DNA from: Bacillota bacterium
GTDB taxonomy: Bacteria > Bacillota > Clostridia > Acetivibrionales > DSM-1351
Direction: 5' to 3'
DNA length: 64,000 nt
Assembly: GCA_023433945.1 (NCBI GenBank)
Contig: JAEYTP010000087.1
Span: forward strand, 1 to 64,000
The position numbers and the translations under genes are program-made. Shown here piece by piece: positions 26,666 through 36,608 of the stretch (position 1 is its first letter; each line of letters opens with the position of its first letter). Under the pieces are notes generated by a model. The model was not told the origin of the DNA. It saw nothing but the letters and a program-made list of their open reading frames with translations, and did no database searches.

Positions 26666-29083
26666 CTACACTATACGCTTAAACATCTTCTCTATCTCAT
26701 ATTTTGTAAGCCTTATAACAGTAGGTCTTCCATGTGGGCAAGTATATCTTGTGCCTGTTCTTGTTAATTCCAAAAGTAATTGCTGTACCTCTGCTTCATT
26801 TAGCTTCTTATTTGCCTTAATAGCTGCCTTGCAGGCTACTGTATGAAGTATTTCATCAGCAACAGGCGTATTAATAGGTTTCGCACTACTTTGAAGCTTA
26901 TTAAGCAGCTCTTGGAATAATTCAGCCGGAGAACATTCTGCTGCGGCGTATGGTACTCCTCTTATTATGATTGAATTATTGCCAAAATCCTCAAATACCA
27001 TTCCTATACGTGAGAACAGCTCCTCGTTGGATGTTGCACATATAAGCTCAACAGGCTGTAAGTGGAGAACCACTGGCTCTAACAATAGCTGTGTAAGGTT
27101 TTCCATAGATTCGTATTTGATCTTGAGTCTTTCGTAAATTATTCTCTCATGAGCTGCGTGCTGATCTACCATTACAAGCTCATCGCCATTTTGAAGTAAA
27201 ATATATGTGAAAAAGGCCTGTCCTATATATCTCATTGATAAGAGATTATTACTATCGACGCTATGCTGTAATGTCTCTGTGTGGCTAATAGCACTATTAT
27301 TACTAATTTGTATTGAACCCTCGCTACCCGTATCATTGCTGTGCAATGATTGTACATGCTCAGTACGAATAAGCGTTTTTTCAATGTCGCTTTCTCGAAC
27401 TGATTGTACATGCCCATAATTTAGCTGTTTATCAGTATCCGTTTCTCTTATAGAATGTGTCGGCACAGCTGCTTGCTCAGGCCGAACAGCATTCCCTATT
27501 TGTATTGATTGGGTCGAGACATTGTTTTCATTGACATTCAAATTGCTTAGTCCAACACTATTATCATTAAGCTTGCTCAATTGTGCGTGAAGCTGTGCCG
27601 TCACTTGCTTATCAGTAGCTTGTGAGGGCTGTTGCTGCATCACTGAATTATACTTATTATAGTCAATTTGCTTATGATGCTGATTACCAAGATTATGCCT
27701 TTCTGGTGTTATGCTGATATTATTTGATTCGTCATCAGTCTGCCGAGCAGTATCAAACGTTTTTATATCGTTACCCTGATGGGTTACACAATCTGCTTTT
27801 AGATCATTACCATGCTTGGTGACATCATCTGCATTTATATCAATACCTTGATGGGTGACATCTTCTGTTTTTATATCGTTACCCTGCCCGCTCACATCTT
27901 CTGATTTTATATCGAAACCATGCTTGCTCACATCATCTGCTTTCATATCGATACCTTGCTTGCTGACACTACCCTTCTGATTGACAGCATCAGAGCTTAT
28001 ATCCATTGCCTGCTGAACATATTCTTTCTTTTCTGCACCACTGAACTTAAACAGCTCTCTGTCCTTTTTGGTAACTGTAACGGGTGCAAACAGTTCTTTA
28101 CCGCTAAGTGCACTAGCCACAGCCATATATATTGTTCTAGTAAGATAACTCTCGTCAGCAAATCGCACCTCCATTTTTTGAGGATGTACATTTGCATCAA
28201 CCAGTAAAGGATTGAGCGTAATATTCAGAACAAAAAACGGAAACCTGTTTTTCATCAAAATACTGCTATATGCTTGTTCAACAGCATAAGAAACCAGCCT
28301 GCTTTTAACATATCGTCTATTAATAAATAATGATTGATAGGTCCTATTTGCTCTTGCAGCTTCAGGCTTTCCAACATAACCATGAACCTTGAGCTTTTCA
28401 TCAGAAAAGTTTACCTCGATAAGGTCTTTAACAACTTCTCTGCCATATATGCTGAAAATAGTACTTTTCAAGTCACCATTTCCAGGTGTTCTAAGTGCAT
28501 TTATTCTATTACTGGTGAGAGAAAATGCTATCTCTGGATAGCCTAGAGCAATTCTAGTCAGGCTATCAGATATATATCCTGCCTCGGTAGAATCCTTCTT
28601 AAGAAACTTATATCTTGCAGGAGTATTAAAGAATAAATCTCTAATAGTAATTGACGTGCCGACATTACATCCTGTCTGCCTAACCTCCTGGATATTTCCA
28701 CCACTAATACTCACATACATACCATAGGTGCTATCAGTAGTCTTGGTTTGAAGCTCAACATTTGATACCGCAGCAATACTTGCAAGCGCTTCACCGCGAA
28801 AACCCATTGTCAGAATAGAGTCGAGATCCTCAGCACGCTTAATCTTGCTAGTTGCATGCCTCTCAAATGCTATTACTACATCGTCCTCAGATATACCTTT
28901 ACCATTGTCAGTAACTCGTATAGCTGAAATTCCACCATTTTTTATGTCCACGGAAATACTTGTAGCACCAGCATCTATAGAATTTTCAACCAATTCCTTG
29001 ACAACTGATGCAGGCTTGTCCACCACCTCACCAGCAGCTATTTTATTAGATGTATTTTCATCAAGAATAATAATGCTTCCCAT
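26666..29083 (-). CDS. mutL: DNA mismatch repair protein MutL with repeat-expanded linker
   Basis: 805 residues, longer than typical (about 620-680). N-terminal GHKL ATPase at about 1-335 (ENSIDAGATSI, DNGKGI, GFRGEALASIAAV). C-terminal endonuclease/dimerization domain at about 610-805 with DQHAAHERIIYE, ACKAAIKAN and CPHGRPT, so it is of the nicking type. The linker holds six 12-residue repeats (residues about 370-441, such as DDVSKHGFDIKS) plus other low-complexity sequence. Works with MutS encoded upstream. GGAGG lies 4 bases before the ATG. Confidence 0.96.
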   Translation of the reverse strand: MGSIIILDENTSNKIAAGEVVDKPASVVKELVENSIDAGATSISVDIKNGGISAIRVTDNGKGISEDDVVIAFERHATSKIKRAEDLDSILTMGFRGEALASIAAVSNVELQTKTTDSTYGMYVSISGGNIQEVRQTGCNVGTSITIRDLFFNTPARYKFLKKDSTEAGYISDSLTRIALGYPEIAFSLTSNRINALRTPGNGDLKSTIFSIYGREVVKDLIEVNFSDEKLKVHGYVGKPEAARANRTYQSLFINRRYVKSRLVSYAVEQAYSSILMKNRFPFFVLNITLNPLLVDANVHPQKMEVRFADESYLTRTIYMAVASALSGKELFAPVTVTKKDRELFKFSGAEKKEYVQQAMDISSDAVNQKGSVSKQGIDMKADDVSKHGFDIKSEDVSGQGNDIKTEDVTHQGIDINADDVTKHGNDLKADCVTHQGNDIKTFDTARQTDDESNNISITPERHNLGNQHHKQIDYNKYNSVMQQQPSQATDKQVTAQLHAQLSKLNDNSVGLSNLNVNENNVSTQSIQIGNAVRPEQAAVPTHSIRETDTDKQLNYGHVQSVRESDIEKTLIRTEHVQSLHSNDTGSEGSIQISNNSAISHTETLQHSVDSNNLLSMRYIGQAFFTYILLQNGDELVMVDQHAAHERIIYERLKIKYESMENLTQLLLEPVVLHLQPVELICATSNEELFSRIGMVFEDFGNNSIIIRGVPYAAAECSPAELFQELLNKLQSSAKPINTPVADEILHTVACKAAIKANKKLNEAEVQQLLLELTRTGTRYTCPHGRPTVIRLTKYEIEKMFKRIV
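27761..27976. repeat. in-frame 36-bp minisatellite in mutL, 6 copies
   Basis: Six consecutive 36-bp units (plus-strand core TTTTATATCG...GACATCATCTGC) encode the 12-residue linker repeats. Copies differ by a few bases, and the frame is kept in all. Confidence 0.92.
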
Positions 29084-29214
29084 AGTACCTCCTTCTTCAC
29101 AATTATATATATACAGTATCTAATTACATTAATCGCATAACCTTAAAACTCATAAATTATTTATAATTTAATTATTACTTATTAATCACTACTAATAAAT
29201 CATTTCTTATCCCA

Positions 29215-31848
29215 TTAATCATTACTCTGACACTTCTTTTGCAGCTCATAAAGAATATTCATTGCATCTATGGGCGTAACCCTTGAGATATCTATTCTTC
29301 TTATATCGTCAACAATGTGCTGAGCGATAGATTGTGCCTGTGCTGCAGCAAAAAGATCCATCTGACCATCTACCTGTTTTTTTGTCTTCTTTTTTAAATC
29401 TCTCTTGCTAATATCTGAGTCCTCTAACTCTGCTAAAATTTCCTTGGCACGCTCAATTACTGGCTTTGGAACCCCAGCCAATCTGGCAACCTGAATACCA
29501 TAGCTGTCATCGGCACCACCACGAATTATTTTACGCAAGAAAATTATATCCTCGCCCTGTTCTTTTACTGTAATGCAATAATTCTTGATTCCGGACAGCT
29601 TACCCTCTAGCTCAGTAAGCTCATGATAATGAGTAGCAAAAAGAGTTCTGGCTCCAAGCCTTTCCTTATTTACGATATACTCAATGACAGACCACGCAAT
29701 GCTGAGGCCATCAAAGGTACTGGTACCACGGCCAATCTCATCTAATATTAGCAAGCTCTTTGGTGTAGCATTTGACAGGATATTTGCCACCTCTGTCATC
29801 TCTACCATAAAAGTACTCTGCCCTGAGGCGAGGTCATCAGATGCCCCAACCCTTGTAAATATTCTATCCGCTATACCTATTTCGGCACTTGTAGCGGGTA
29901 CAAAGCTCCCCATTTGAGCCATCAGTACAATTAGTGCAGACTGTCGCATGTAGGTTGATTTACCTGCCATATTTGGCCCTGTAATAATTGCAAGCCTGTT
30001 CTCTTCGCAATCTAGAATGGTATCATTAGGCACAAAGCCTGACTTTTCAATCATTCTCTCAACAACAGGGTGCCTGCCGTCAACTATATTGAGGGTAGAA
30101 CATGATGTGACTACCGGTTTAACATACCCCTCACGATCAGCTGCCTCAGCAAGTGCTTGCAGCGCATCTATTTCCGCTAGAGCAGAGGCGGTATTCTTAA
30201 TCCTGGTGAGTTCATTTGCAATAATGTCCTTAACCTCAAGAAAAATACTATATTCCAAGTGAATAATCTTTTCTTCTGCTCCTAATATATTATCCTCAAT
30301 CTCTTTAAGCTCAGGAGTAATATATCTCTCGCAGTTAGCAAGCGTCTGCTTTCTGGTATATTCAATCGGGACCTGCGATAAATACGATTTTGTAACCTCG
30401 ATATAATATCCAAAAACACGATTAAAGCCTACCTTTAGGTTTTTAATGCCGGTTTTTTCTCTCTCAGATGCCTCAAGAGCTGCAATCCAGCTCTTGCCCT
30501 CAGTGGAAGCATGTCTTAGCTTGTCCACTTCAGCATTGTACCCATCCTTAATAATTCCGCCTTCCTTTATCGAAACAGGAGGCTCATCAATTATAGCATT
30601 GTCAATAAGCTCAAATACATCTATAAGGTTATCCATGCTCTCGCAGCATGCTTTGTTATAGGTGCTGTTAAAGCCTTCAAGAGTGTTCTTGATAAACGGT
30701 ATCTGACCAATGGAATTCTTGAGCGCAACCAAATCGCGGCAGTTAACACTACCAAGAACTACTCTGCTCAATAGTCTTTCGATATCGTACACCCTCTTTA
30801 GTAGTTCACGACATTCCATCCTAGCCATGTATTTATCCTTGAATTCCTCAACAGCAGATAGCCTTTCTTGAATATCTCCGAGCTTTATTAAAGGCTGTTC
30901 AATCCATTTTCTCAGTAGTCTGCCCCCCATGGAGGTCATTGTTCTATCAAGAACCCAGAGAAGAGAACCTCTTTTAGACTTCTCCCTCATGGTTTCGGTA
31001 AGCTCAAGATTTCTCCTTGTAGCTGCATCAAGTACCATATACTCATCAATTTCATATAGCTTTAAACTCTGAATATGTGCCAGTGAAACCTTCTGAGTAT
31101 TCTCCAAGTAACCTAGCAGACCGCCAGAGGCATTTATCGATATATCATAATCGTTAAAAGTAAGCTTCTTTGCAGTTAATTGAGCTTCAAATTGAATGCA
31201 AACAGCACCCTTTGCCGCCTGGAAATCAAAGTACTTATCTGGAAAGTTTGAAATATAGATATTAAAACGTGCTTTGATTGACGCTATAGTGTCAGTATCC
31301 TGTATAAATTCTTCATTAACAACCAATTCAGAGGGTAAAAACTTTGCAATCTCATCCAGGAGCTTTGCTTTTGTGTTGCCCCATGTAATCTTTGTAGCAA
31401 AGAAATCGCCAGTAGTAATGTCAACTACTGCAATACCAAAAAAATTGCCAGACTTGTAAACTGACATTAGGTAATTATTCTTTTTTTCATCCAGCATGGC
31501 AGCATCTGTGACAGTTCCGGGAGTAACTATCTTGATAACATCCCTTTTTACCAAGCCCTTTGCAAGGGCAGGATCCTCCACCTGCTCACATATAGCTACC
31601 TTGTAGCCCTTGTTAATCAATCTTGATATATAATTATCTGCCGCATGAAAAGGAACGCCACACATGGGCGCTCTCTCCTCAAGTCCGCAGTCTCTGCCTG
31701 TTAGAGTAATCTCTAACTCTCTAGAAGCAGTTTCTGCATCCGAAAAAAACATTTCATAGAAGTCACCAAGGCGAAAAAACAGTATGCAATCTTTATACTG
31801 CTCCTTGATGTCAAGATATTGTTGCATCATTGGCGTTAAAGCTGCCAT
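29215..31848 (-). CDS. mutS: DNA mismatch repair protein MutS
   Basis: 877 residues. Mismatch-recognition motif FFRLGDFYEMFF near the N terminus (Phe-x-Glu), connector and core domains, then the ATPase with Walker A TGPNMAGKSTYMRQ, DEIGRGTSTFDG and ATHYHELTEL. ATG 31848 has GGGG 9 bases upstream; the GTG at 31863 has none. First of mutS-mutL-miaA-hfq. Confidence 0.97.
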   Translation of the reverse strand: MAALTPMMQQYLDIKEQYKDCILFFRLGDFYEMFFSDAETASRELEITLTGRDCGLEERAPMCGVPFHAADNYISRLINKGYKVAICEQVEDPALAKGLVKRDVIKIVTPGTVTDAAMLDEKKNNYLMSVYKSGNFFGIAVVDITTGDFFATKITWGNTKAKLLDEIAKFLPSELVVNEEFIQDTDTIASIKARFNIYISNFPDKYFDFQAAKGAVCIQFEAQLTAKKLTFNDYDISINASGGLLGYLENTQKVSLAHIQSLKLYEIDEYMVLDAATRRNLELTETMREKSKRGSLLWVLDRTMTSMGGRLLRKWIEQPLIKLGDIQERLSAVEEFKDKYMARMECRELLKRVYDIERLLSRVVLGSVNCRDLVALKNSIGQIPFIKNTLEGFNSTYNKACCESMDNLIDVFELIDNAIIDEPPVSIKEGGIIKDGYNAEVDKLRHASTEGKSWIAALEASEREKTGIKNLKVGFNRVFGYYIEVTKSYLSQVPIEYTRKQTLANCERYITPELKEIEDNILGAEEKIIHLEYSIFLEVKDIIANELTRIKNTASALAEIDALQALAEAADREGYVKPVVTSCSTLNIVDGRHPVVERMIEKSGFVPNDTILDCEENRLAIITGPNMAGKSTYMRQSALIVLMAQMGSFVPATSAEIGIADRIFTRVGASDDLASGQSTFMVEMTEVANILSNATPKSLLILDEIGRGTSTFDGLSIAWSVIEYIVNKERLGARTLFATHYHELTELEGKLSGIKNYCITVKEQGEDIIFLRKIIRGGADDSYGIQVARLAGVPKPVIERAKEILAELEDSDISKRDLKKKTKKQVDGQMDLFAAAQAQSIAQHIVDDIRRIDISRVTPIDAMNILYELQKKCQSND

Positions 31849-31883
31849 TATTTTAAACCCCACATTTTGTTTATTAATTATAA

Positions 31884-32276
31884 TTATCCTTTACATCCAC
31901 CGCCGCAAGATTTGCACTTGTCGTCTGAACAAGCGGTTTCTCCAGTAATTGAGAAAATAATTATGTCATTTACCTGCTTCATCATAGCTTCAACGTCAGC
32001 TTTTGACTTTAGGAAATTATATGTCACCTCATAGGTATTAATCTCATCCTGAGTTGCAAGTAATTTTTGCTTTGCTTCTTCAATAGCTTCCTTTTCCGCA
32101 TTTCCGCGAGTCAACTTTACCATTTCTATCTGAAGTTTTTTGTAATCACTCATAAGTTTAGTTGATTTCTCATCTGCCTGCATTTTTGCCTCGGCTGCTT
32201 TGTATATTGCCATTTCCTTTGATTCTGCAAGTAAACCGCCTAATTCTCTAGCCTTATCAATTATATTATTTTCCAT
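31884..32276 (-). CDS. YlbF/YmcA-family protein with Cys-rich tail
   Basis: 130 residues, mostly helical, of the YlbF/YmcA (Ric) family; in Bacillus these proteins form a complex that affects RNase Y processing and development and binds Fe-S clusters. The C terminus CSDDKCKSCGGGCKG carries four cysteines that could ligate a cluster or zinc. ATG 32276 has GAGG 8 bases upstream. Lies between miaB and mutS like ymcA in Bacillus. Confidence 0.8.
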   Translation of the reverse strand: MENNIIDKARELGGLLAESKEMAIYKAAEAKMQADEKSTKLMSDYKKLQIEMVKLTRGNAEKEAIEEAKQKLLATQDEINTYEVTYNFLKSKADVEAMMKQVNDIIIFSITGETACSDDKCKSCGGGCKG

Positions 32277-32364
32277 TCTTTTATCCTCACTTTTCATAAT
32301 ATATAATCACCAAATTATTACTAATAAAATTCTAAATATATAAAATATAAATTTTAATAGCACA

Positions 32365-33795
32365 CTATTCCACTAGTTTCCCCAGTAATGACCAAGTCTG
32401 TACTGTCTCAATCTTGACTTTTACTAGTTTACCTACTAAATCTTCACTTCCCTTGAAGTTGACAATCTTATTTCCTCTTGTTCTTCCGGTATAGGTAGTT
32501 TTGCTGCTCTTGCTCAAGCCCTCTACCAACACTTCTACTTCTTTTCCAAGCAGCTCATCGTTAATTTCACGACTGATGGAATTTTGCAGTTCTAGTAACC
32601 TGTCAAAACGCTCTTTTTTAGTGTCCTCCGGTACTTGGTCGGGGTTTTTAGCAGCGGGAGTACCCGTCCTTTTTGAGTAAAGGAAGGTATATGCCATGTC
32701 AAATCTAGCCTTTGCCACTACGTCCATTGTCTCAGAAAAGTCCTCTTCTGTTTCACCCGGAAATCCAACAATTATATCGGTAGACATTGATATATCAGGA
32801 ATCTGTTCTTTAATCCTGCGTACAAGCTCTAGGTACTGCTCCTTTGTATATTTTCTGTTCATCTCATCAAGAATTCTGGTACTACCAGACTGAACAGGCA
32901 GGTGTAGGTGCTCGCAAACACTATCGCAGTCCCTCATAGCTGCAATTAACTCATCGGATAAATCCTTTGGATGAGAGGTCATAAAGCGTATTCTCTCTAT
33001 ACCTTCTATTTCATTCAGTTCTCTAAGAAGCTTTGCAAAGCTGATGTTATCATCTAGGTCATTACCATAAGAGTTTACGTTTTGGCCAAGCAATGTAATC
33101 TCCTTACAGCCGTCCTTTGCAAGTTTACTTACTTCATTTTTTATATCCTCAAGACTCCTACTTCTCTCTCTGCCTCGAACATACGGTACAATACAGTAGG
33201 TGCAAAAATTATTGCATCCATACATAATAGTAACCCATGCCTTAAGATTTTCACGTCTTACTATAGGCATGTTCTCAGCTATTGAACCAGTGGACTCCCA
33301 TACATCAATAATAGTTTTATCGGAGTTCATAGCATTGTTCAGAAGCTCTGGCAATTTGTAAAGATTGTGAGTACCAAATATGATATCAACGTGTCTGTAA
33401 ACCTTCTTGATATGCTCTACAACCTCTTTTTGCTGCATCATACAGCCGCAAATAGCAATTTTTAGATTTGGGTTACTGTCTTTAAGCTTTTTAAGTGCTC
33501 CCAAGTGGCCATACACCTTTTGTTCTGCATTCTCTCTTACACAGCAGGTGTTAAATATAATTAAGTCGCTATCCGCTCTTTTGGAACACTCGGAATAGCC
33601 CATCTCAGAAAGCATACCCGAAAGCCTCTCAGAATCATTTTCATTCATCTGACAGCCAAAGGTCTCAATATTGTATCTCATGGGTTTGCCAGTGGCATTT
33701 ACAATTTGCTGTATTTGTTGCTTAATAGATTCTATATATTTGTACTGCTGAGCTATTTCCTCGGCAGAAACTTGCGTCGTAACTCTCTTGCTCAA
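32365..33795 (-). CDS. miaB: tRNA-2-methylthio-N6-dimethylallyladenosine synthase MiaB
   Basis: 476-residue radical-SAM methylthiotransferase with two Fe-S clusters. N-terminal UPF0004 cysteines in [22 protein letters not shown] and CGCMMQQ; radical SAM motif [12 protein letters not shown]-terminal TRAM domain ([10 protein letters not shown]). Completes the A37 modification begun by MiaA. TTG start with GGAGG 6 bases upstream. Confidence 0.97.
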   Translation of the reverse strand: MSKRVTTQVSAEEIAQQYKYIESIKQQIQQIVNATGKPMRYNIETFGCQMNENDSERLSGMLSEMGYSECSKRADSDLIIFNTCCVRENAEQKVYGHLGALKKLKDSNPNLKIAICGCMMQQKEVVEHIKKVYRHVDIIFGTHNLYKLPELLNNAMNSDKTIIDVWESTGSIAENMPIVRRENLKAWVTIMYGCNNFCTYCIVPYVRGRERSRSLEDIKNEVSKLAKDGCKEITLLGQNVNSYGNDLDDNISFAKLLRELNEIEGIERIRFMTSHPKDLSDELIAAMRDCDSVCEHLHLPVQSGSTRILDEMNRKYTKEQYLELVRRIKEQIPDISMSTDIIVGFPGETEEDFSETMDVVAKARFDMAYTFLYSKRTGTPAAKNPDQVPEDTKKERFDRLLELQNSISREINDELLGKEVEVLVEGLSKSSKTTYTGRTRGNKIVNFKGSEDLVGKLVKVKIETVQTWSLLGKLVE

Positions 33796-33889
33796 AATTA
33801 ATCCTCCGTATTTTAGTACATTTAAGAAGGGACATTCCTAATATTAGGCAGTCCCTTTAGAATTATACCACAAAGTATTAAAATTTACA

Positions 33890-34027
33890 GGTGGTTTGAT
33901 ATTTGTTTAAATAAAAGTTTCATAAGGGATTAATAAAGTATCATAATTTGCTTAAATAAAGCTCCATTATAATTTTATATAATGCCATAATTTGCATAAA
34001 AAAGCTTAAATAAAATAATATAAAAGA
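33890..34027. repeat. AT-rich imperfect repeats downstream of the zinc-ribbon gene
   Basis: Diverged copies around GCTTAAATAAA and ATAATTTGC recur at about 40-base spacing between the zinc-ribbon gene stop and the miaB start. Unit boundaries are unclear. Confidence 0.45.
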
Positions 34028-34843
34028 TTAAAAAAGGTGCTTAACTAAGTAATACAAGGACACTATAAGCCCTATAATAATTGGTGAAATAAATACAATG
34101 AGTAATATTAGCTGTACTGTTCGTTGTCTCTTGATATATGAATCTACAAATAGACTAGTGTCTACCTGAGGTTTATCAGTATCTAGGGTATTATCTACTG
34201 TATTATCTAAGTTATTATCTATAGTATTATCAATAGTACTACCTGTATTACTCTCAATAGTATTTCCGATTGAGTTAATCATGGTTTTATCGGTAGTTTT
34301 ATTAATAAACCCTGATGGCTTTGGACACAGACAGTAATCCGTATCATGTAGTTCATCATCAGAGCATTTATTATCTTGTTCATATAAATCATCGTCAGAG
34401 CATTTATTATCTGAATGGCATAATTTGTCGTCAGTAGAATTGAGTGTATTTTCAGTAGTTGAATTACATATTTCACCGCTGTCACAATACAATAATTCTT
34501 CATCGCTATTAGTTTCTGCTTCAAAAGTACTTAATGCATATGCCCTTTCGTACAATTCCGATGGAACAAAAAGGTCTATACCCATTATGGTGTTTCCCAT
34601 GAATACTTTTAGGTAGTCGCCACATTCCCTATATTTTTTTCTTACTGGAATGCCCTCATGTGAAAGCATCTCTATTAGCATTTCAGCATCAATATCTGTA
34701 GACACCGTTTTAAGGTATACTTCAGAGTACTGCTCTTTTGGGAACTCAGATTTAGGTAAACTATCCACGAGTATCTCTTCGCAATCAGCACACTCGCTGA
34801 AGCCTTCTCTGTATTCACATTTACACTTTGGACAGAATGACAT
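34028..34843 (-). CDS. zinc-ribbon / DUF2007-like protein with low-complexity linker and C-terminal membrane anchor
   Basis: 271 residues. Zinc ribbon CPKCKCEY...CADCEE at 4-21, a DUF2007-like domain to about 110 (IDAEMLIEMLSHEGIPVRKKY, IDLFVPSELYERA), then an acidic repetitive linker (DNKCSDDDL twice, and DNTIDNNLDNTVDNTL-type repeats at about 190-215), and one C-terminal membrane helix (LILLIVFISPIIIGLIVSLYYL). Function unknown; DUF2007 proteins are thought to be signalling or degradation-related. The linker repeats share the slippage habit seen elsewhere here. Confidence 0.65.
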   Translation of the reverse strand: MSFCPKCKCEYREGFSECADCEEILVDSLPKSEFPKEQYSEVYLKTVSTDIDAEMLIEMLSHEGIPVRKKYRECGDYLKVFMGNTIMGIDLFVPSELYERAYALSTFEAETNSDEELLYCDSGEICNSTTENTLNSTDDKLCHSDNKCSDDDLYEQDNKCSDDELHDTDYCLCPKPSGFINKTTDKTMINSIGNTIESNTGSTIDNTIDNNLDNTVDNTLDTDKPQVDTSLFVDSYIKRQRTVQLILLIVFISPIIIGLIVSLYYLVKHLF

Positions 34844-34894
34844 ATGAATTTCCCCCCAATAATTTTACTGCTATAAGCCGACCAACAAAACTAA

Positions 34895-35434
34895 CTAAAT
34901 AAGCTTTATACTAAATCTTTTTTCCTCAAGATTCATTCCCTGTAGGGTAAAGATTGCACTTTCATTATTATACGAAAATCCAAATCTTCTATAAAAATTT
35001 ATACCCCTTTTATTGCTGGACAAAACCCATAAATATGTACGGGTATATCCTCGGACCACTAAATCATTTAGTGCAGCTTTTGTAAGTAAATACCCCTGCT
35101 TTGTATCCCAATGGTTAGGGTCTACATACAATGAATATATTTCTGTGCACGATGAGCACTCATTTCTGCATTCTAAATCTCCCTGGCAACTAGCCGGTAT
35201 TCTCGCTTTGCCAAAAGTAATACAACCGGTTATATGCCCATCTATTTCATAAACAAGTGCTTCACTCAGGTTTTCCCGAAAGCTTTTATTGAACGAGTCC
35301 ACCCAAAAATCTTCAGCGAGGTTATCCAAATAGTTCTGCGGAATCATACCTTTGTATGCAAGCTTCCACGTTTTCGCATGTATAGAGCTCATCTGGTTTA
35401 TATCAGATATATTAGCTTTTCTAACTGTTTCCAT
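34895..35434 (-). CDS. GNAT family N-acetyltransferase
   Basis: 179 residues. Opening VRKANISDINQMSSIHAKTWKLAYKGMIP is typical of GNAT enzymes; acetyl-CoA site around IYSLYVDPNHWDTKQGYLLTKAAL and the LWVLSSNKRGINFYRRFGF segment. Substrate unknown. GGAG lies upstream of the ATG. Confidence 0.85.
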   Translation of the reverse strand: METVRKANISDINQMSSIHAKTWKLAYKGMIPQNYLDNLAEDFWVDSFNKSFRENLSEALVYEIDGHITGCITFGKARIPASCQGDLECRNECSSCTEIYSLYVDPNHWDTKQGYLLTKAALNDLVVRGYTRTYLWVLSSNKRGINFYRRFGFSYNNESAIFTLQGMNLEEKRFSIKLI

Positions 35435-35612
35435 TAATTTTCTCCCGAAATTAGATTTTACTAACTAATATAAACCCCATATCAAAGTAGAGTGAGCATA
35501 TAAATTTTAACAAAATAAGTTAAATAATGGAAGTATTTTTTTTAAAATTTATAGCACAAATAGTTAGTATATAATTCTTTATATTATACCTTGTTCAACT
35601 TGATTTGTATGC

Positions 35613-35789
35613 TTATAGAATTGTTGTAGACAAAGGTTTTTTATAAAAGTGTAAACTTGTAGCAATAGTATTCCAGCAACTTTTGACGCTGTCCCTTTTA
35701 TTAGATGTGTAGTTAGTTTTTTTGTTGCGAAGTACTTCCGTAGAATTGATATCAATAGTACTGCCGAGAAGATTATCCGAACTTAATCT
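35613..35789 (-). pseudogene. possible degenerate gene fragment
   Basis: An open stretch of 58 codons without a start codon reads as protein-like sequence (SSDNLLGSTIDINSTEV, NKRDSVKSCWNTIATSLHFYKKPL) and ends in TAA. It occupies much of the 420-base spacer between the response-regulator and GNAT genes, where nothing else is recognisable. It could be a relic of a mobile or lost gene; I do not recognise the family. Confidence 0.25.
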
Positions 35790-35856
35790 TTATGCACATC
35801 ACCGAGGATGAATAAAGTACTTTTCCATACATTATATGACACTACTTATAAAGTAA

Positions 35857-36582
35857 TTAATAATTATTCTTGATATCTTTTAATTCTTTAAGTTCTGTTG
35901 TTTTGATGTAGTTAATAAACTTTTCACTTTGAGAGTATATTGTAATTTCGCCCTGTTCACGCAAATGACCAACGATCTTGTTTATCAACTGCAACTGTGA
36001 TAAAGGTACAAATTCTATATTTTTGAAGTCCATTACAACCTTTAAAGGCTTTACATATACTAAGCCTTCTGCGACAGTTTCAAAATTATCAATATCACTT
36101 TGAGAAATATGTTGGGGGAAATCAATTACAAAAGTACCCGTAATATTATGTATTTTAATTGATGTATTGTCCAATGAGCAAGCATCAACTGTATTATCAC
36201 ATTTATGCATTTTTTCAGCACCCGCGCAAAGAACCTCATCAATTATTCTGAGGAGCTCAGAACCTATAAATGGCTTTACGATAAAATGCCTGGCACCTAG
36301 CTTAATGCAGTCAATAACAATCATCTGCTGACCCATTGCACTTAGCATAATAACCAAACAATCGGGATCTATTTTTTTTAGTTTTTTAAGCGTTTCTATT
36401 CCATCCATAAGTGGCATGGTGATATCTAATGTCACAATGTCAGGTTTAAGATTTGTATATAAATTTATGGCGTGTACTCCATTTTCAGCTTCTCCAACAA
36501 CAATATGTCCTGCCTCAGACACAATTTGACTAATCTTGGAGCGTATAAAGCTGGAATCTTCAACAATAAGTATACTTGCCAC
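35857..36582 (-). CDS. response regulator with REC and STAS-like domains
   Basis: 241 residues. REC domain at 1-122: acidic pocket ED at 8-9, phospho-acceptor Asp in IVTLDITMP, Lys in FIVKPFIG. The C-terminal half (about 140-235) resembles an anti-anti-sigma/STAS fold (VIDFPQHISQSDIDNFE, LKVVMDFKNIEFVPLSQLQLINKIV) rather than a DNA-binding domain, so output is probably by protein-protein interaction. GTG start with GAGGAGG 5 bases upstream. Last gene of the SiaABC-like operon. Confidence 0.82.
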   Translation of the reverse strand: MASILIVEDSSFIRSKISQIVSEAGHIVVGEAENGVHAINLYTNLKPDIVTLDITMPLMDGIETLKKLKKIDPDCLVIMLSAMGQQMIVIDCIKLGARHFIVKPFIGSELLRIIDEVLCAGAEKMHKCDNTVDACSLDNTSIKIHNITGTFVIDFPQHISQSDIDNFETVAEGLVYVKPLKVVMDFKNIEFVPLSQLQLINKIVGHLREQGEITIYSQSEKFINYIKTTELKELKDIKNNY

Positions 36583-36608
36583 AGTAACCTCCTCAAAACT
36601 AAATAGTT

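Noticed and set aside
35437..35856. c-di-GMP or other riboswitch in the gap upstream of the GNAT gene
   Set aside because: No conserved riboswitch core could be matched on either strand.
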